In this document: piece after piece, positions 56,111 to 64,000 of the stretch | Position numbering within the stretch: the stretch's first letter is position 1 | Layout of the letters: every line of letters starts with the position of its first letter | Source of the DNA: Anaerolineaceae bacterium | GTDB lineage: Bacteria; Chloroflexota; Anaerolineae; Aggregatilineales; Phototrophicaceae | Direction of reading: 5' to 3' | Length of the DNA stretch: 64,000 bases | Assembly: GCA_007693385.1 (NCBI GenBank) | Contig: REDR01000055.1 | Coordinates: 62,001-126,000, forward strand | The notes under the pieces: model-generated | What the model saw: only the letters and a program-made list of their open reading frames with translations | Databases searched by the model: none | What the model was told of the DNA's origin: nothing | Position numbers and translations under genes: made by a program

Positions 56111-57367
56111 TCAAGCCCAATTTTCGATCTGATGCTTCACATCCATCATGAAGGCATCCGCCGTCGCGCCGTCCAGAATACGATGATCGAAGCTGAAACT
56201 AGCGTAAGCACACGGACGAATGGCGATAGCGTCACCGATCACCTTCACGCGCTTCTCGATGACGCCGATCCCGACGATGCCCACCTGCGGCTGATTGATG
56301 ATCGGCGTTCCGATGAGGCTACCGGATGCGCCGTGATTGGTGATGCTGAACGTGCCGCCCTGCACTTCGTCGGGGCGTAGTTTATTGGTACGGGCGCGGT
56401 CTGCCAGGTCGTTGATGGCACGGGCAAGGCCGAGCAGGTTCATCGTGTCCGCATCGCGGATCACCGGCACCAGTAAGCCGTGCGGCACAGCTACCGCCAC
56501 GCCGATATTGACCGCTTTCTTCAACACGATGCCGTCGTCCGTCCACGACGCATTCGCCATCGGGTGCGCCTTCAGTGCGCCAGCCACCGCGCTCACCAGA
56601 TACGGCATATAGGTCAGTTTTACGCCGTCCTGTGCATAACGCGCCTTGTGCGCGGCACGGTGCGCCGCCACCGCGCTATAGTCAAATTCAAACACAGTGG
56701 TCACATGCGGGCTGACGCGCTTGCTCATGACCATGTGTTCAGCAATCGCGCGGCGCATACCGGAAAGCGGCTGAATTTCGTCATCACCGGTGATCGGCAC
56801 GGCGGGCGGTTGTGTGGATGGCTTCGCCGGTGCGGGCGAAGGTTTTGTCTCGGGCTTGGTCTGTGGCGCGGGTGCGGACTGTCCGCCCTCCATATAGGCG
56901 ATCACATCGCGCTTGGTTACGCGGCCATCGCGCCCGGTGCCGGTGATCTGCGTCACGTCAAGATCATGTTCGCGCACCATACGGGCGACTACCGGACTGA
57001 CGCGCACGCCGTCAAACGTCCGCCCACCAGCAGGCGCATCAATGGCATCAGATTGCGCCGCTTCCTGTGGCGCAGGCGCGGATTCGGCGGGCGTATCATC
57101 CGCCGCCGTTGTTTCTTCGACCTGCTCCCCCGCCTCACCGATGACGGCCAGCACCGACCCCGCCGTGGCGGTCTGTCCGGCGGGCACCATAATCTTGAGT
57201 AGCGTGCCCGCCACCTCCGCGTTAATCTCAACCGTCACTTTGTCGGTCTCGACCTCCAGCAAGGCGGCGTCCTCCTGCACATAATCGCCTTCGCTCACCA
57301 ACCAGTTGATGACGGTGCCCTCATCGACACCTTCTCCCATTTCGGGCATGATAACATTCATAGACAT
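56111..57367 (-). CDS. dihydrolipoamide acyltransferase (E2) of a 2-oxoacid dehydrogenase complex
   Basis: A 418-residue E2. Lipoyl domain (1-75) with the lipoyl-Lys in EVETDKVTVEI, an Ala/Pro/Glu-rich linker, peripheral E1/E3-binding domain (about 122-155, VRVSPVVARMVREHDLDVTQITGTGRDGRVTKRD, cited as a region), a second Pro-rich linker, and a catalytic domain ending with the His of FDHRILDGATADAFM and the Asp. It forms the core that passes the acyl group to CoA. It lies 24 bp downstream of the E1 fusion on the same strand; E3 is not in this operon. Confidence 0.93.
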   Translation of the reverse strand: MSMNVIMPEMGEGVDEGTVINWLVSEGDYVQEDAALLEVETDKVTVEINAEVAGTLLKIMVPAGQTATAGSVLAVIGEAGEQVEETTAADDTPAESAPAPQEAAQSDAIDAPAGGRTFDGVRVSPVVARMVREHDLDVTQITGTGRDGRVTKRDVIAYMEGGQSAPAPQTKPETKPSPAPAKPSTQPPAVPITGDDEIQPLSGMRRAIAEHMVMSKRVSPHVTTVFEFDYSAVAAHRAAHKARYAQDGVKLTYMPYLVSAVAGALKAHPMANASWTDDGIVLKKAVNIGVAVAVPHGLLVPVIRDADTMNLLGLARAINDLADRARTNKLRPDEVQGGTFSITNHGASGSLIGTPIINQPQVGIVGIGVIEKRVKVIGDAIAIRPCAYASFSFDHRILDGATADAFMMDVKHQIENWA

Positions 57368-57391
57368 CAGATCGCCCCCGTTTAATCGCGC

Positions 57392-59818
57392 TTATTTATC
57401 AAAGAACGGATATTTTTTAGGATTCGCTTCGTTCATCATGTCATAAACCGCGTCGAAGATCGTCTCACGGTTCGGCTTGGAGAAGTAATCGCCATCCGTG
57501 CCGTATGCCGGGCGGTGCGGTTGACCGGATAACGTGCGCGGTGCGGAATCGAGCCAGTCGTAGCCGCCCTGTACTTCCAGAATTTGCTGGAGCATGTAGG
57601 CCGTCGTCCCGCCGGGCACGTCCTCATCGACGCATAGCAGGCGGTTCGTCTTGCGGAGCGACTCGACGATGACGCCGTGACGATCAAACGGCAATAGCGA
57701 TTGGACGTCGATCACCTCGACCTCGATGCCGTGTTCGCTCAACAGGCCGGCGGCTTCCAGCGCGATGAAGCAGGTCGCGCCATACGTCACCAGCGTGACC
57801 GCATCGCCCGCCCGCAGGATTTCCGGTACGCCTAACGGCACGGTGATGTCGCCGAGATTTTGCGGCAGACGCTCTTTCTTACGGTAGCCGTTCAGCACTT
57901 CGACCACCACCGCCGGATCATCACCCTGCAACAGCGTATTGTAAAAACCGACAGCGCGGGTCATATCACGCGGGACAAGTACGTGCATCCCGCGCACCAG
58001 ATGAATCAGCCCGGCCATCGGCGAACCGGAATGCCAGATGCCTTCCAGACGGTGGCCGCGTGTCCGCACGATCAACGGCGCGGCCTGACCGTTGGCGGTG
58101 CGCCAGCGCAAAGTCGCCACATCGTCAGATAGCAGTTGCAGTGCGTACAGGATGTAATCGAGATATTGAATCTCAGCGATGGGACGCAATCCACGCAGGG
58201 CTAAGCCGATAGCCTGCCCGATGATGGTCGCTTCGCGGATGCCGGTATCAGCCACACGGGACGCACCATATTTCGCCTGCATCCCGGCCATCGATTGATT
58301 CACCCCGCCTAGATAACCGGTATCTTCGCCCATCGTCAGCAGGCGCGGCTCACGCCCGAAGGCGATGTCAAAGTAGCGGTTGAGTATCTCAAAACCGTTG
58401 ATCTTCGCGCTATCCGGCGCATATTGCGGCGCGTTCGCGGCGACGCGGGACGGTGAAAGCGGCGTTTCGCTGTAGAGATAGGCGCTGAAGATGTCCTGAT
58501 AATCCGGCAAAGTGTCATCGCGCCACGCGATCAGATCATCGCGGGATGGGATCATCTCATCGCGGGTCAGCCGCAACGCGCTGAACACCGCCTCCATGAT
58601 ATCGCGGCGGCGCGGATAACGCGACTTCATCATCCCCGCGATAACGCGCTCCAGTGATTGGCGGTGCGCGGAGTAACTGGCAATGTCTTCAATAAGCGCC
58701 TTCACTTCTTCGCGTTCAACGTCAATGGACTGCACGAAGTTCCGCCACGCGGCGCGTTGTTCAGCCCGCACCGCTTCACGATCCTGCTTCTCGTATGCCG
58801 TTAACGCCTCATCAGTGGTGATGCTCTCCGCGATGATCCATTCGCGCATCTGCTTAAGGCAATCATGCTCGGCTTCCCATTGCAGGCGCTCTTTTGATTT
58901 ATAGCGCTCGTGACTGCCGGACGTGGAATGTCCTTGCGGTTGTGTCAATTCGATGACGTGGATGATCGACGGAACGTGATGCTCGCGGGCGAGACGGGCG
59001 GCGCGTTCATACGCCATCACCAGCCCGACATAATCCCAGCCGTAGACCGTGTATATATCAAAACCGGCGCTCTCTTCGTCCTCGCGCTGGAAGCCAGCCA
59101 GCAGACTCGACAGGTCGGATTTCAGAATTTGATGCTCATTGTGAACCGAAATGCCGTAGTCGTCATCCCAGATGCTAATAACCGCCGGAACGCCTAGCAC
59201 GCCGATAGCGTTCAGCGATTCCCAGAACATGCCCTCCGCACAACTAGCGTTGCCTATCGTGCCGAACGCGACTTCGTTTCCATCGCGAGAGAAATTGATG
59301 AACGGCTTGAGTTCGTCGAGTTCGCGGTACAGTTGGGAGGCCTGTGCTAACCCTACCAGACGCGGCATCTGTGCCGCCGTCGGCGAAATATCGGCGGATG
59401 AATTATACTGCGCCGTTTGATCGCGCCATGTGCCATCCGGGTTGATGTTACGGCTAGCAAAGTGCGCGTTCATCATGCGTCCGGCGGATGCTGTATCGGC
59501 GTCCACGTCCGTATGCGCGTATAACTGCGCGAAGAACGACGCGACGGATACTTCACCCAGCGCCATCATCAGCGTTTGATCGCGGTAGTAACCGCTACGG
59601 TTATCGCCCTTTTGAAAAACGCGAGCCATCGCCAACTGTGGCACTTCTTTACCGTCGCCGAAAACGCCGAACTTCGCCCGCCCGTTCAGCACTTCTTGAC
59701 GACCTATCAAACTCACCTGACGGCTACGATAAGCCACGCGATAATCTTCGATGATTTCTTCCGGCGTGAGTAAATCAAATATATTGGGTGAACCAAGATC
59801 GGGAAGATTTACGTCCAT
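57392..59818 (-). CDS. fused E1 alpha-beta component of a branched-chain-type 2-oxoacid dehydrogenase
   Basis: An 808-residue ThDP enzyme with both E1 subunits in one chain: alpha-like part ~1-400, beta-like part ~470-808 (start RLLTMGEDTGYLGGVNQ; IQYLDYILYALQLLSDDVATLR; C-terminal transketolase domain with DVQSLLPFD). The phosphorylation-loop area TQPQGHSTSGSHERYKS is present. The ThDP-Mg motif, normally GDG...NN, reads G-N-A at 189-191 with S-C-A-E-G following, and D-D-D-Y-G-I-S at 218-224. This is an Asp/Asn exchange on both sides that may compensate. Likely substrate: branched-chain oxoacids, but pyruvate cannot be excluded. The operon is GntR-E1-E2; AGGAAGG precedes its ATG. Confidence 0.9.
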   Translation of the reverse strand: MDVNLPDLGSPNIFDLLTPEEIIEDYRVAYRSRQVSLIGRQEVLNGRAKFGVFGDGKEVPQLAMARVFQKGDNRSGYYRDQTLMMALGEVSVASFFAQLYAHTDVDADTASAGRMMNAHFASRNINPDGTWRDQTAQYNSSADISPTAAQMPRLVGLAQASQLYRELDELKPFINFSRDGNEVAFGTIGNASCAEGMFWESLNAIGVLGVPAVISIWDDDYGISVHNEHQILKSDLSSLLAGFQREDEESAGFDIYTVYGWDYVGLVMAYERAARLAREHHVPSIIHVIELTQPQGHSTSGSHERYKSKERLQWEAEHDCLKQMREWIIAESITTDEALTAYEKQDREAVRAEQRAAWRNFVQSIDVEREEVKALIEDIASYSAHRQSLERVIAGMMKSRYPRRRDIMEAVFSALRLTRDEMIPSRDDLIAWRDDTLPDYQDIFSAYLYSETPLSPSRVAANAPQYAPDSAKINGFEILNRYFDIAFGREPRLLTMGEDTGYLGGVNQSMAGMQAKYGASRVADTGIREATIIGQAIGLALRGLRPIAEIQYLDYILYALQLLSDDVATLRWRTANGQAAPLIVRTRGHRLEGIWHSGSPMAGLIHLVRGMHVLVPRDMTRAVGFYNTLLQGDDPAVVVEVLNGYRKKERLPQNLGDITVPLGVPEILRAGDAVTLVTYGATCFIALEAAGLLSEHGIEVEVIDVQSLLPFDRHGVIVESLRKTNRLLCVDEDVPGGTTAYMLQQILEVQGGYDWLDSAPRTLSGQPHRPAYGTDGDYFSKPNRETIFDAVYDMMNEANPKKYPFFDK

Positions 59819-59888
59819 CGTCTACACACCTTCCTACTCAAAATAACTTTACGTACAAGGGGAAAACGTCTGTAATTTTTGTAGTTTT

Positions 59889-60554
59889 CTACGCTTCAGC
59901 ATCCAGTAAACCGGCGAAGACCTGCACCGGATCACCCAGATGATGTAGCAACAACGCAACCGCATGATCGGTCTGACCATCGCGGCAAGCCGCCACAATC
60001 TCGCGGTGTTGATCTTGGGATTCCGCCAGATAATCCTGATCCAGATAGTGATGCAACAGATAACGGGCGACGTTGTTATACAGCGTCTTGACCGTCATCA
60101 ATAGGCGCGGCATCTGCGCGGTATGATAGAGCGCCGCGTGAAATTCCCAGTTGAGTTCTGCCCATTGCGTCATGTCTTCAGTGTAGTCAATGCGACTCAG
60201 GATGTTCTCAAATTGCAGATAATCGGCGGGTTTCATAGCGGGGATCGCACGCCGCAAGGCGATAGGCTCTAAGGCGCTACGAATGGTGTAAATCTCCGAC
60301 ACTTCATCAAGCGTCAGGCTAGAAACCATCGCGCCGCGATTAGCCATCATCCGCACCAGCCCCTCCGCCTCTAGCTTGACCAGCGCCTCGCGTACCGGAA
60401 TCTTGCTCACGCTGAATTCGTTGGCGATTTCATCTTGTTTGAGCGACTGTCCGCCGCGTAGCCGCCCCTGCAAAATAGCAGAGCGCAAAGCATCCGCGAT
60501 TAGCTCGGCGGTGTTCTTGGATTTCAAGCTGGTGTCTTTGATGCCTAATGTCAT
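59889..60554 (-). CDS. GntR-family transcriptional regulator, FCD (FadR) subgroup
   Basis: A 221-residue regulator. Winged HTH (about 15-75): IADALRSAILQGRLRGGQSLKQDEIANEFSVSKIPVREAL is the family signature region. The FCD ligand domain (about 90-210) has the metal-binding residues spread over ELNWEFHAALY and HREIVAACRDG...HH. The frame remains open 78 codons further upstream, but that would run through the palindrome and tandem repeat; ATG 60554 gives the standard family length. It is 70 bp upstream of the E1 gene on the same strand, so it probably controls its own operon in response to a carboxylate such as an oxoacid. Confidence 0.92.
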   Translation of the reverse strand: MTLGIKDTSLKSKNTAELIADALRSAILQGRLRGGQSLKQDEIANEFSVSKIPVREALVKLEAEGLVRMMANRGAMVSSLTLDEVSEIYTIRSALEPIALRRAIPAMKPADYLQFENILSRIDYTEDMTQWAELNWEFHAALYHTAQMPRLLMTVKTLYNNVARYLLHHYLDQDYLAESQDQHREIVAACRDGQTDHAVALLLHHLGDPVQVFAGLLDAEA

Positions 60555-60579
60555 GTAAAAATCCTGAGTTATCACACTG

Positions 60580-60601
60580 GTATAATCGTATACGATTATA
60601 C
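60580..60601. promoter_or_regulatory. perfect 22-bp palindrome, likely operator of the GntR regulator
   Basis: The half-site GTATAATCGTA is followed directly by its exact complement TACGATTATAC. The centre ATCGTATACGAT fits the GT-N-AC type sites known for GntR/FCD proteins. Each arm contains TATAAT, so on either strand it overlaps a perfect -10 box; binding would block transcription of gntR-E1-E2 (minus) and possibly of a plus-strand transcript. It lies 25 bp upstream of the regulator start. Confidence 0.8.
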
Positions 60602-60681
60602 TGTAACGCGAATCGGCGCGTCGGTCAAGGAAATCGGCGCAGTCGTGGCGCGAATGCGTTATAATGGGTTGTGTGAAAATT

Positions 60682-60717
60682 CGCCGCAGATCGCGCCGCA
60701 GATCGCGCCGCAGATCG
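60682..60717. repeat. 12-bp unit repeated three times in tandem (CGCCGCAGATCG)
   Basis: Three exact copies of CGCCGCAGATCG at 60682-60693, 60694-60705 and 60706-60717, followed by CGC of a fourth. They lie in the probable 5' untranslated region of the following kinase gene, after a TATAAT at 60660-60665. In frame with the kinase they would read as R-R-R-S repeats. Confidence 0.9.
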
Positions 60718-60744
60718 CGCCCTATAAACCCAGAGGTGGAATTT

Positions 60745-62619
60745 ATGCGTATTCTCGTAGTCGATGACAACGAACCCCAATTCGTCATGATTACACGACT
60801 ATTGCTGGCTTTTCGTCAGGATGTCGAATTTGAATATGCATCGAACTATCAGGACGCGCTGAAGGCGGTGGATGGCGAGCGCTTCGACGTGTTCCTGATC
60901 GACTATGATCTAGGCGGCGAAAGCGGCATCGAGTTGATGAAGCAACTGCGGCGCGACGGACACGACGCCCCCATGATCTTGCTGACCGCGCACGGTAGCC
61001 GTGACGTTGATCTGCAAGCGATGGAAAGCGGCGCGGTGGATTATCTGGATAAAGGCGAGCTACGCGCCGCCATTCTGGAGCGCTCCATTCGCTACGCGGT
61101 GCGCTATCACGAGAGCCTACGCCGCATCAAAGAGAGCGAGAACCGCCTGCGCCGCGTGCTGGGCGCCCTCCCCACCGGCGTATTCATCGCACAGAACGAA
61201 TCTTTCGCTTTCGTCAACGATGCGCTGTGCCAGATGACCGGCTATACGCCCGACGAGTTATTCGATTACCCTGTCGAGAATCTGCTGGGGCAATCGGTAG
61301 CGGCGACGCTGGATCAATGCGCGGCGGGCGATGCGCCGCGTGACGATGAAATCCAGTTCCGTACCGCAAGCGGTGATGTGCGCTGGCTACAGATCACGCT
61401 ATCGCGGATGCAATACGAAGGCGAACAGTCCGTCCTCGGCGCAGTGACCGACATCACCGAGCGCAAGATAGCCGAACGACACGAACACGAACAGCGCACA
61501 CTGGCCGAAGCGCTTCTGGATACTTCCCGCGCCATCAACAGCACGTTAGCGATTGATGAGGTGCTGTATCGTATCCTCGATAATCTGCGCCATGTCATCC
61601 CGCACGATGTCGCCACCATCACCATGATTGAAGATGGTTACACGCGGGTGGTCGGCTATACCGGCGATCTATACGAGCGCGAGATACGCAAAACGCACAT
61701 CGCCATTGAGGACACGCCGGAATTAGGCTTGATGATCGAGCGACGCACGCCGCTTCTCATCCGCGATCTACAAAATGCGGTCAACGTCAAGATGTTCAAA
61801 GGAATGCCGCAATTGCGCTCTTACCTCAGCGCCCCGTTGATCGCCGCCGATAGCGTGATCGGGTTCATCAACCTGCTCACCTCAGCGCCGGAGTTCTTCG
61901 ATGAAGGACACGCGGATCGCTTGCAGATTTTCGCCAATCAGGTTGTCGGCGCGTTACAAAACGCGCAGGAATACGAGAAAGCGGGTGAAAAAGCCGCCAA
62001 CGACGAGCGTCAACGCCTGGCGCGTGACCTGCACGACGCGGTGAGTCAAACGCTATTTTCAGCTAGCGTCATCGCGGAGAGTCTGCCGCGATTGCGCCAC
62101 AACGAGACGGCATTCGAGGAAGGTCTGCGCCGTATCTCGCGCATGAGTCGCGGGGCGCTGGCCGAGATGCGAACGCTCCTGCTAGAATTACGTCCGCAGG
62201 CGCTCGTCAACACCGATTTTGATATTCTGTTGCAACATCTGGTCAACGCCGCTAAAAGCCGCGTTGAAACGGAGATTGATCTGGTCATAGAGGCTGAAAA
62301 GATTGTATTGCCGCCCGATGTAAAGGTAGGATTTTATCGCATCACACAGGAAGCACTGAACAACATCATCAAACACGCACACGCCACAAAAGCGCTGATC
62401 CATGTTACCGATGACGAACACCGAACCGCTATCACCATCACCGACGACGGGCGCGGCTTTGATCTCAACGCGATCTCTAGCCATAGCATGGGCTTACGCA
62501 TCATGCAGGAACGCGCCGCCAAGATCGAAGTAGACCTAACAATCGACAGTCAACCGCAAGCGGGTTCGCGCATTAACGCGACCTACCCCAAAGGGAGGCA
62601 CGATGAGCGAGAAAATTAA
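60745..62619 (+). CDS. cytoplasmic receiver-PAS-GAF histidine kinase, NarX/HisKA_3 type
   Basis: A 624-residue protein with an N-terminal receiver domain (1-120; D7/D8, phospho-acceptor D53 in FLIDYDLGG, Lys in DYLDKGEL), a PAS domain (about 130-250; GVFIAQNESFAFVNDALCQMTGY), a GAF domain (about 270-410; ISALPEL-like IAIEDTPELGLMIERRTPLLI), a HisKA_3 domain with the phospho-His in RLARDLHDAVSQTLFSASV and an HATPase with DDGRGFD. The start at ATG 60745 follows AGAGGTGG; an upstream in-frame extension (Arg/Ser-rich, through the tandem repeat) would start within the -10 box and is rejected. Paired with the NarL-type regulator (17-bp overlap). Confidence 0.9.
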   Translation: MRILVVDDNEPQFVMITRLLLAFRQDVEFEYASNYQDALKAVDGERFDVFLIDYDLGGESGIELMKQLRRDGHDAPMILLTAHGSRDVDLQAMESGAVDYLDKGELRAAILERSIRYAVRYHESLRRIKESENRLRRVLGALPTGVFIAQNESFAFVNDALCQMTGYTPDELFDYPVENLLGQSVAATLDQCAAGDAPRDDEIQFRTASGDVRWLQITLSRMQYEGEQSVLGAVTDITERKIAERHEHEQRTLAEALLDTSRAINSTLAIDEVLYRILDNLRHVIPHDVATITMIEDGYTRVVGYTGDLYEREIRKTHIAIEDTPELGLMIERRTPLLIRDLQNAVNVKMFKGMPQLRSYLSAPLIAADSVIGFINLLTSAPEFFDEGHADRLQIFANQVVGALQNAQEYEKAGEKAANDERQRLARDLHDAVSQTLFSASVIAESLPRLRHNETAFEEGLRRISRMSRGALAEMRTLLLELRPQALVNTDFDILLQHLVNAAKSRVETEIDLVIEAEKIVLPPDVKVGFYRITQEALNNIIKHAHATKALIHVTDDEHRTAITITDDGRGFDLNAISSHSMGLRIMQERAAKIEVDLTIDSQPQAGSRINATYPKGRHDEREN

Positions 62620-63241
62620 AGTGATGGTAGTGGACGATCATCAGGTCGTCAGGCAGGGATTTTCGATGTTTTTACAGGCTTTCGACGATTTGCACCCCGT
62701 CGGCGAAGCCGCCAACGGACGCGAAGCAATTGAAATGTGTCGGACGCTGAGGCCGGATGTCATCCTCATGGATATGATTATGCCGGAGATAAACGGCATC
62801 GAAGCCATCAAGCGGATATTAGAGGAATTTCCCGACACGCGCATCATCGCGCTGACCAGTTTTAACGACGACAAAGAACTGATCCAGAGCGCGTTGCAGG
62901 CCGGTGCGATTAGCTATCTGTTCAAGGATATTTCCATTGATGAACTAGCAGAGACCATCCGCAAAGCTTACGCCGGTCAATCCGTGCTCGCGCCGGAGGT
63001 CACCAAGTTATTGATCCAACTGACACGCACACCCAGCCCGCAGGAATTCAATCTGACTCCGCGAGAGCTGGAAGTGCTGGAATTGCTGAGTCAGGGCTTG
63101 AACAATAAAGAAATCGCGGAGAAACTAATCCTTAGCCGCTCGACTATCAAGTTTCACGTCAGCAGTATCTTGAGTAAGCTATCGGTCAGCACGCGGACGG
63201 AAGCGGTATCTATCGCCCATCAGCATAAACTGATCGACTAG
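62603..63241 (+). CDS. NarL/LuxR-family response regulator
   Basis: A 212-residue regulator. Receiver domain with D11/D12, phospho-acceptor D57 in VILMDMIMPEING and Lys in SYLFKDISIDEL; C-terminal LuxR helix-turn-helix (about 148-210) with LTPRELEVLELLSQGLNNKEIAEKL followed by LSRSTIKFHVSSILSKL. It overlaps the preceding kinase gene by 17 bp, so the two are a co-translated pair. Targets unknown. Confidence 0.95.
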   Translation: MSEKIKVMVVDDHQVVRQGFSMFLQAFDDLHPVGEAANGREAIEMCRTLRPDVILMDMIMPEINGIEAIKRILEEFPDTRIIALTSFNDDKELIQSALQAGAISYLFKDISIDELAETIRKAYAGQSVLAPEVTKLLIQLTRTPSPQEFNLTPRELEVLELLSQGLNNKEIAEKLILSRSTIKFHVSSILSKLSVSTRTEAVSIAHQHKLID

Positions 63242-63426
63242 CGCGGGCATATTTTGGCGATGATACGACGAAACCAAACCAACAAGATGTGTGAACTGGT
63301 CATCTGGTCAGTTAGAAACCGTCCATGTAGCTATTGGTACGGCGCACACACATCAGTTAGAATCAATATGTACTCGATCTGGACATACCTGTGCAAACAG
63401 GATCATGGTCCCCTCTTAAACCAAGG

Positions 63427-63456
63427 AAGTCCCCTGTTTGGCTAGGCGGGGGACTT
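63427..63456. other. stem-loop AAGTCCCC / GGGGACTT in the region before the FecR-domain gene
   Basis: AAGTCCCC (63427-63434) and GGGGACTT (63449-63456) form a perfect 8-bp stem with a 14-nt loop. No T run follows (TCGCAT), so it is at best a weak terminator for the two-component pair; it may be a 5' structured element of the next gene. The rest of 63242-63525 shows no convincing gene. Confidence 0.5.
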
Positions 63457-63525
63457 TCGCATATACGGCAATTAACAAATCAATAAGCCATGCAGGGCTT
63501 AATCGCGGAAAATATGGAGATGCAC

Positions 63526-64000
63526 ATGAAAAGATTATTACTGATTTTAATGGTTATATGGCCGTTGACGGTGCAGGGCGCAAGCGTGGAACAGGATCAA
63601 CTGGCCGCGACGCTGGAAGTGCTGGCCGGTAGTGTGACCGTTCAGCGTGTGAACACCACCAATCCAATCGAAATCCGCTTTGAGGCCGTCGTCGGCGTCG
63701 GCGACATCATCCGCACCGATGACGAAGGCCGCGCCCGCATCACGTTCTTTGCTGATGGCACGGACACCGAAATTCTGCCCAACAGCGAATATCGCATTGA
63801 CGAATTCAACGCGGTCACCGAAACCGATTTCACCCTGTCAGCCAGTGTGCTACTCGGCCAGACACGCCAGCGCTTAGGCCGCATCCTCAGCCCGAATTCA
63901 TCGTATGATGTGTCCACACCTTCGATGACTCTGGCCGCACGCGGCACGGAATTCGACATCCGCGTTGAGGTCGGCGGACGCGCCGCCATGCTGGTGACAT
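63526..64000 (+). CDS. exported FecR-domain protein, N-terminal part (cut by window edge)
   Basis: 158 residues are visible. The start ATG 63526 is preceded by GGAG 6 nt upstream (an ATG at 63520 has no spacing). The signal peptide MKRLLLILMVIWPLTVQGA is followed by a FecR-type domain: LEVLAGSVTVQRV, VGVGDIIRTDDEGRARITFFADGTDTEILPNSEYRI, and TPSMTLAARGTEFDIRVE near the window end. Here it is probably a secreted or surface FecR-like domain, not the iron-citrate sensor: no sigma factor or TonB receptor is near. The continuation is unknown. Confidence 0.82.
   Translation, partial: MKRLLLILMVIWPLTVQGASVEQDQLAATLEVLAGSVTVQRVNTTNPIEIRFEAVVGVGDIIRTDDEGRARITFFADGTDTEILPNSEYRIDEFNAVTETDFTLSASVLLGQTRQRLGRILSPNSSYDVSTPSMTLAARGTEFDIRVEVGGRAAMLVT

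Noticed and set aside
60664-60744. Arg/Ser-rich frame (R-R-R-S repeats) as a further arginine leader peptide
   Set aside because: It has no stop codon before the kinase and runs into it in frame, its ATG lies inside a TATAAT box, and no terminator follows. A repeat artefact is more likely.
60555-60788. 78-codon N-terminal extension of the GntR regulator
   Set aside because: It crosses the palindrome and the tandem repeat and exceeds family length; ATG 60554 gives a normal protein.
63254-63445. 63-codon frame after the NarL-type regulator
   Set aside because: No ribosome-binding site, atypical composition (many Trp, Tyr, Cys) and it ends inside a stem-loop; probably chance.

Overview
This 64 kb stretch is dense bacterial chromosome: long co-oriented operons, many 1-4 bp gene overlaps, and mostly single-copy housekeeping and biosynthetic genes. 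I see no rRNA, CRISPR array, transposase or phage gene. The mix fits a member of the Chloroflexota (Anaerolineae-like) best: TrmFO, a DapL-like aminotransferase, a citramalate route to isoleucine, LysS/T/U-type genes resembling those of Thermus, MshA-like glycosyltransferases, a fused E1 dehydrogenase and TPR/membrane proteins. This placement is inference from gene content; no marker gene proves it.

Layout. 1-3980: the 5' part of mnmA, a cysteine desulfurase, a REC-histidine kinase hybrid and a TPR membrane protein. 4079-4237: tRNA-Leu(GAG) with clear promoter and terminator. 4307-12049: a plus-strand operon, plsX-fabF-TPR-trmFO-aminotransferase-hflX-small membrane protein. 12137-14705: a two-component pair. 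14747-25860 (minus): a nine-gene branched-chain amino acid operon in transcription order ilvE-ilvB-ilvN-ilvC-leuA-leuC-leuD-cimA-leuB, behind a leader. 25876-28754 (minus): argG-argH behind its own leader. 28894-44336: cell-envelope, lipid and transport genes (two GT4 glycosyltransferases, a FemAB/BioF2-like protein, an alpha/beta-hydrolase/acyl-CoA-ligase fusion, patatin, ACP, polyprenyl synthase, a heterodimeric ABC exporter, a flavoprotein disulfide reductase). 44317-49217: a DedA/TVP38 protein and a carbohydrate-type ABC importer. 49544-52828: D-lactate-type dehydrogenase and an SLC12-like transporter. 52836-56095: homocitrate synthase and the two homoaconitase subunits (start of the alpha-aminoadipate lysine route) behind a double leader. 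56111-60601: GntR regulator and branched-chain-type 2-oxoacid dehydrogenase E1/E2. 60745-63241: a NarL-type two-component pair. 63526-end: start of an exported FecR-domain protein.

The most striking content is regulatory. Three separate amino-acid operons here are each preceded by a short reading frame rich in codons for the operon's own product, followed by mutually exclusive antiterminator and terminator hairpins. The ilv/leu leader has 12 Ile/Leu/Val residues among 14 consecutive positions. The arg leader carries R-H-E-R-R-R-R-R and probably starts at the first nucleotide of the transcript. The lysine operon has two related Lys-rich leaders, each with its own terminator, in series. In the ilv and both lys units the antiterminator strand begins within 1-2 nt of the leader stop codon; the arg unit instead has a trp-like 1:2 / 2:3 / 3:4 arrangement. 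Together they look like a genome-wide use of ribosome-mediated attenuation where many bacteria use T-boxes, ArgR or lysine riboswitches. None of the leader peptides is long enough to be caught by ordinary gene calling.

A second theme is branched-chain metabolism: the biosynthetic superoperon and, separately, a GntR-controlled branched-chain-type oxoacid dehydrogenase with a perfect 22-bp palindrome over the regulator's promoter.
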